Source: Bacteroidales bacterium UBA6377
GTDB lineage: Bacteria > Bacteroidota > Bacteroidia > Bacteroidales > UBA932
Length of the DNA: 64,000 bases
NCBI GenBank assembly: GCA_002438805.1
Contig: DJQV01000023.1
Span: forward strand, 1,382 to 65,381
Direction of reading: 5' to 3'
A program made the translations under genes and the position numbers. The notes beneath the pieces are model-generated. The model was not told the origin of the DNA. It was given only the letters and a program-made list of their open reading frames with translations, and made no database searches. Shown here piece after piece: positions 60,656 through 64,000 of the stretch (the stretch's first letter is position 1; each line of letters begins with the position of its first letter).

Positions 60656-61738
60656 ATGAAAAAGTGCATTACCTTTATCGCAGCGGTATCATCGCTGCTG
60701 CTCTGCGCATCATGCAGCAAAAGCCAGGACGGAAAAGAAGCGTTTGAACGCATCGACGTGGACTGCAAAGCTCTGTCCGGAAGTCTCGGATCCGAATTTG
60801 CAGAGTTCGCATCCAAGAACACATCCTACATCATCAGCGAGCTCACGACTGAAAGTTCAGTCACACTCGGAGGGAAATTCAGTCTGAATGACGAAGAACT
60901 TCAACTGCATGTCACAGCGACAGAGGATGTTTACGGAAATGTAGGCAGCATCAGCATAGTCCCGGAGGACGAGAAGCTGGACAAGGACCTGTTCGCCTAT
61001 TTTCTCAACAACTACGAGAGCCTTGATCTCGGTCAGTGGCTGGGAGCAAAATACAATGTGACTGCAGAAGACGGAAGCTCCACCGGAGGGGTTTATCAGA
61101 CAGTGGATGAGACTCTTAAACTGGTCGAGTCGTCAGCCGACCTGGACAATCTACTTGTGCACGCCGTGTTCGGAGTCGCTCCAGGCAAGGCTTATGCAGT
61201 CCCTTCCATCAAGGACGGCCGCTTCTGCGTGCTGATAATGGACAACTTCCTGCGCCTCGACTATTCAAGGCTGTATGAACTGATCGGCAGCGACTACAAC
61301 ACCTTCGCCGCAGACAACTACATCATCGGTTCAAAGATGTCGCTGTTCGGCACCAACTACTTCTATTGTGACTATGCGCTCGACTTCGCCGGTTATGCAT
61401 TCAACTGCGATGTCAATGCGGACGCGGATGCCAAGCTCATCACAGGCATAACCCTCAACTTCGCCAGCACTAAGACCGATGAGCAGCTCTCAATGTGGAA
61501 AGCCTACGCCGCCGGCACTGAAGCCCTCAGACTCGGCACTTTCAAAGAGGCCTACACCAGTTCTTTCGGCTCAAAGGGCAAGACCTTCGACTCCCCGGAA
61601 GCCGTCCTCGAGTATGTCGAGACCAAAGGCAGGCCCGCAAGCGGCTTCGACCCTGATATTGTCGTGGTCTATGGCAACGACAAGGCGAGCCTCACCATCA
61701 CCCTCAAATCCCTTTCGGTCACGATGAGCATAAAATAA
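60656..61738 (+). CDS. Predicted lipoprotein, unknown function
   Basis: 360 residues with a lipoprotein signal (MKKCITFIAAVSSLLLCASC, lipid-Cys at 20). The mature part is rich in acidic and aromatic residues, with no motif I recognise. Repeated beta-type segments such as GYAFNCDVNADADAKLITGI suggest a beta-rich fold. GC content is like the core genome. It is monocistronic between accessory genes. Confidence 0.7.
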   Translation: MKKCITFIAAVSSLLLCASCSKSQDGKEAFERIDVDCKALSGSLGSEFAEFASKNTSYIISELTTESSVTLGGKFSLNDEELQLHVTATEDVYGNVGSISIVPEDEKLDKDLFAYFLNNYESLDLGQWLGAKYNVTAEDGSSTGGVYQTVDETLKLVESSADLDNLLVHAVFGVAPGKAYAVPSIKDGRFCVLIMDNFLRLDYSRLYELIGSDYNTFAADNYIIGSKMSLFGTNYFYCDYALDFAGYAFNCDVNADADAKLITGITLNFASTKTDEQLSMWKAYAAGTEALRLGTFKEAYTSSFGSKGKTFDSPEAVLEYVETKGRPASGFDPDIVVVYGNDKASLTITLKSLSVTMSIK

Positions 61739-61794
61739 CCGTGATTGAAAATACAAGTCATTGACTTGCCACTAGGGTTTTGATCCGATCGACT

Positions 61795-61852
61795 TACAGT
61801 ATACCGGGCGATTTATCATGTTTTTTGCATGTATTTCGCCCGGTATACTGTA
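61795..61852. promoter_or_regulatory. Large palindrome upstream of the DUF234 ATPase
   Basis: TACAGTATACCGGGCGA (61795-61811) and its exact complement at 61836-61852 form a perfect 17-bp inverted repeat with a 24-base loop. It ends nine bases before the -7 box TATCTTTG (61861-61868), thus covers the -33 region, and is a likely operator or cassette end. Confidence 0.75.
61819..61847 (+). repeat. 29-bp direct repeat, left of the DUF234 ATPase
   Basis: TGTTTTTTGCATG with TATTTCGCCCGGTATA: identical over 29 bases to 63318-63346 on the other side of the gene. Confidence 0.85.
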
Positions 61853-61860
61853 AAATTGAT

Positions 61861-61868
61861 TATCTTTG
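61861..61868 (+). promoter_or_regulatory. -7 box of the DUF234 ATPase gene
   Basis: TATCTTTG, 13 bases before the start codon. There is no TTTG at -33; that place is taken by the palindrome arm. Confidence 0.6.
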
Positions 61869-61881
61869 GGAAAACTAATAT

Positions 61882-63303
61882 ATGAAGAAAATTTTCGGAA
61901 GGCAGGAAGAAATCGCCGAACTCAAAGGATACTATGACTCCGGGAAATCGGAATTCATCGCCGTCTACGGTCGCAGACGCGTAGGAAAAACCTACCTCGT
62001 GGACAGTCTGTTCGGGGAAGAATATGCATTCTCCACCTCCGGCATCATAGGAGGGACACAGGAAGAAGAACTTGCCGCCTTTACTGAAGACCTTCGCAGA
62101 GCCGGCTACAAAGGGAGCAAACCGCGGTCCTGGATGCAAGCATTTGAAGCGCTCCGCACGCTTTTGGAACAGAAACTGGTTCCAGGGAAACGACTGGTCG
62201 TATTTATTGACGAACTACCTTGCATGGCCACTCCCAAAAGCAGTCTTGTTAAAGCTGTTGACCGTTTTTGGAATACTTGGGGAAGCAAACATTCCGAAGT
62301 TTTCCTAGTCGTCTGCGGCAGCGCCACTTCATGGATTATCCGCAACATTATCGACAATAAAGGAGGATTGCACGATCGAATCACCCACGAGAAGCACCTT
62401 TTCCCATTCACTCTGGGGCAAGCGCGTGAATATCTCCGCATGAATGGATTCAGATGGCCAGACATCAGCGTTTTGCAAACATATATGATTCTTGGCGGTG
62501 TGCCTTACTATCTTGATATGCTTGACAGAAACAAAAGCCTTTCCGAGAATGTAGACATGCTTTTTTTCGGGAAAGAGGCTCCGCTCACCCGTGAATTCGA
62601 CAGACTCTACAAATCTTTGTTCAGTACTCCGGATAAATATAAAGCAGTCATCAGAACTCTTTCCGGCAGCAGAAGAGGAATGACCCGTAGAGAGCTTGCA
62701 ACGAAAATGAAAATCAATGATAACGGTCACTTCGGAGACATTCTTGAAGATCTGATCAATTGCGATTTTATCCGCTACTACAACCTGATGGGGAAGAGCG
62801 TCAAAACTACTGGAGGCCTCTACCAGCTGGTGGATTTCTACTCCATTTTTCATCAGACTTTTCTCACAAAAAAGATAACGGACACACACTATTGGAGCAA
62901 CACGATGAATACTCCGGCTCAGAACACGTGGTACGGCCTCAGCTTTGAGCGCGTTGCTATGGCCCACATACCGCAGATTTTGAAAGCCCTAGGCGTTGAC
63001 CGCATCCTGACGCAGTATTACTCATGGCGCAGTATGGAATCCCCACAAGGAGCTCAGGTGGATTTAGTCATCGACAGAGCCGATGGGATTGTCAATCTCT
63101 GCGAGGTTAAGTATTCCAACGGCACCTATGCCATTTCCAAAGATGAGTTCATAAAACTAAACAATCGCAGCGAAGCATTTCGTAGGGAAACCGGCACCAA
63201 GAAAGGCTTGTTTATTACTTTCATCACGACATACGGGCTGAAAAAAAACGGATACTCAGATACTATCAACAGCCAAGTCACAATGGCAGACCTATTCGTA
63301 TAA
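61882..63303 (+). CDS. Archaeal-type AAA ATPase with DUF234 nuclease-like domain
   Basis: 473 residues. The N-terminus FGRQEEIAELKGYYDSGKSE is the family start; Walker A AVYGRRRVGKTYL, Walker B LVVFIDELPCM, sensor LVVCGSATSWI; a winged helix (GMTRRELATKMKINDNGHFG) and a C-terminal DUF234 PD-(D/E)XK core (QVDLVIDRADGIVNLCEVKY). Function unknown; related ATPases are widely exchanged. It is flanked by exact 29-bp direct repeats, so it may be a mobile gene cassette. Confidence 0.87.
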   Translation: MKKIFGRQEEIAELKGYYDSGKSEFIAVYGRRRVGKTYLVDSLFGEEYAFSTSGIIGGTQEEELAAFTEDLRRAGYKGSKPRSWMQAFEALRTLLEQKLVPGKRLVVFIDELPCMATPKSSLVKAVDRFWNTWGSKHSEVFLVVCGSATSWIIRNIIDNKGGLHDRITHEKHLFPFTLGQAREYLRMNGFRWPDISVLQTYMILGGVPYYLDMLDRNKSLSENVDMLFFGKEAPLTREFDRLYKSLFSTPDKYKAVIRTLSGSRRGMTRRELATKMKINDNGHFGDILEDLINCDFIRYYNLMGKSVKTTGGLYQLVDFYSIFHQTFLTKKITDTHYWSNTMNTPAQNTWYGLSFERVAMAHIPQILKALGVDRILTQYYSWRSMESPQGAQVDLVIDRADGIVNLCEVKYSNGTYAISKDEFIKLNNRSEAFRRETGTKKGLFITFITTYGLKKNGYSDTINSQVTMADLFV

Positions 63304-63317
63304 CGGGCGAAACATTG

Positions 63318-63346
63318 TGTTTTTTGCATGTATTTCGCCCGGTATA
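63318..63346 (+). repeat. 29-bp direct repeat, right of the DUF234 ATPase
   Basis: Exact copy of 61819-61847. Here too it lies in a hairpin: CGGGCGAAA (63304-63312) pairs with TTTCGCCCG (63333-63341), just after the stop codon, and may end transcription. Confidence 0.85.
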
Positions 63347-63421
63347 GCGTAATTAATCAAATTTTGCCTACAAGATTAAATCACCCCAATCTCATCATCC
63401 CCTTCCTGCTTCACAGTCTGA

Positions 63422-63457
63422 AGGTAGGGGTAAAAAATGCGAAATCTACCCCAACCT
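63422..63457 (-). repeat. 36-bp quasi-palindromic element, copy 6
   Basis: AGGTAGGGGT, 16 bases, ACCCCAACCT: the reverse orientation of copies 1-4. Confidence 0.85.
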
Positions 63458-63505
63458 GCAAAGCGGGAAAGCCACAGAACGCCGTATACGGGCAGTGGCC
63501 TCTGA

Positions 63506-63541
63506 AGGTAGGGGTAAAAACAGCCAAAAACACCCATACCT
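63506..63541 (-). repeat. 36-bp quasi-palindromic element, copy 7
   Basis: AGGTAGGGGT, 16 bases, ACCCATACCT, 48 bases after copy 6, the same pair spacing as copies 1-2 and 3-4. These two copies fill most of the gap before dapF. Confidence 0.8.
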
Positions 63542-63642
63542 GTGAGAACATGGCAACTGCTGGAAAGGTTAGAGCATAATGGCATCATCATGCTCTAACC
63601 TGAACGGAATTCATACTCCCGGAGGAAGCAGAGCGCACTACC

Positions 63643-64000
63643 TCATACGCCAGATGAACAGATCATAGCCGGGCCGGTGAGGTAGACATCCCGGAAGAGG
63701 TCGCCGTCCGGAGTGAACTCCACGGAAAGCATGTCCTTACGCGCCTGCACATCGTATTTGACCGCTGCGCCGGCGCTCCCGCCATCGCGCAGGTAAGAAG
63801 CGATGGCGGATGCCGTGATGCCTGTGCCGCAGGCCAGGGTCTCAGCCTCGACACCCTTTTCGAAAGTGCGCACACGTATGGAGCGCAGACCAGGGGCCGC
63901 CGACACGAAATTGACATTGACCCCGTCCGGGGCGAAGATAGGGTTCCAGCGGTACGCGCGCCCCGTCTTCTCCACATCGACCGCCTCGACGTCATGGACA
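63643..64000 (-). CDS. dapF: Diaminopimelate epimerase, C-terminal part (runs off the window)
   Basis: Converts LL- to meso-diaminopimelate for lysine and peptidoglycan synthesis, with a cysteine pair as acid/base. The visible 118 residues hold the second half: GVNVNFVSA, RTFEKGVEAETLACGTGITA (one catalytic Cys) and the end YLTGPAMICSSGV. The first half with the other Cys lies beyond position 64000. The frame is open to the edge. Confidence 0.93.
   Translation of the reverse strand, partial: VHDVEAVDVEKTGRAYRWNPIFAPDGVNVNFVSAAPGLRSIRVRTFEKGVEAETLACGTGITASAIASYLRDGGSAGAAVKYDVQARKDMLSVEFTPDGDLFRDVYLTGPAMICSSGV

Overview
The window comes from a bacterium of the phylum Bacteroidota, most probably order Bacteroidales. 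The main reasons are the promoters (TTTG, 19-20 nt, TAnnTTTG upstream of many genes), several protein families essentially confined to that phylum (DUF4270, DUF4294, DUF3098, the 270-residue starch-synthase-like protein) and an IS21 element with a Bacteroidales-type layout. Core genes are GC-rich; the accessory block at about 37-50 kb is visibly AT-rich. I cannot name a genus.

Region 1 (1-5.6 kb): the 5' end of a 23S rRNA gene leaves the window at its left edge. It has its own promoter and no 16S gene upstream. Then come pepT, a run of small hairpins next to tRNA-Leu(CAA), and the shikimate genes aroB and a fused aroD-aroA.

Region 2 (5.6-30 kb): the S10-spc-alpha ribosomal protein cluster on the minus strand, interrupted. 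rplC to rpsC (30.0-26.1 kb) and rplP to rplQ (16.1-5.6 kb) are two separate units, each with its own promoter. The 10 kb between them holds cell-envelope and housekeeping genes (ftsX-DUF3098-uppP-lpxH, acpP, tlpA-uvrC-pnuC, a starch-synthase-like gene with a DUF4270 lipoprotein, and a DUF4294 gene).

Region 3 (30.1-36.0 kb): a compact plus-strand operon of cdaA, mutS2, yraN, a mannose-1-phosphate guanylyltransferase and a class I/II aminotransferase.

Region 4 (36.0-50.5 kb): an accessory island. Its core is a minus-strand operon running from 49485 to 36493. It encodes three different dynamin-like GTPases (569, 708 and 733 aa; the second ends in ankyrin repeats), a two-helix membrane protein, a small Asp-box protein, a 422-aa membrane protein, a coiled-coil protein, a 31-aa one-helix protein, a DUF4112 membrane protein and a uracil-DNA-glycosylase-like protein. 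The 422-aa gene is split by a complete IS21 element with a 5-bp target duplication; joining the flanks restores the reading frame exactly. The likely operon promoter has a run of eight G between its -33 and -7 boxes, which suggests phase-variable expression. This is my best candidate for an undescribed system, perhaps membrane-remodelling anti-phage defence related to bacterial dynamin systems such as Leo/Eleos.

Region 5 (50.5-63.6 kb): further accessory genes, with an AbiE-type toxin-antitoxin pair behind a clear palindromic operator, three AAA-type ATPases (one broken by a single TAG codon, one flanked by exact 29-bp direct repeats), a calcium-type P-ATPase, a Schlafen-AlbA ATPase regulator, a NERD nuclease-like protein and a lipoprotein. 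A 36-bp quasi-palindromic repeat occurs at least seven times between genes of regions 4 and 5. The window ends inside dapF.
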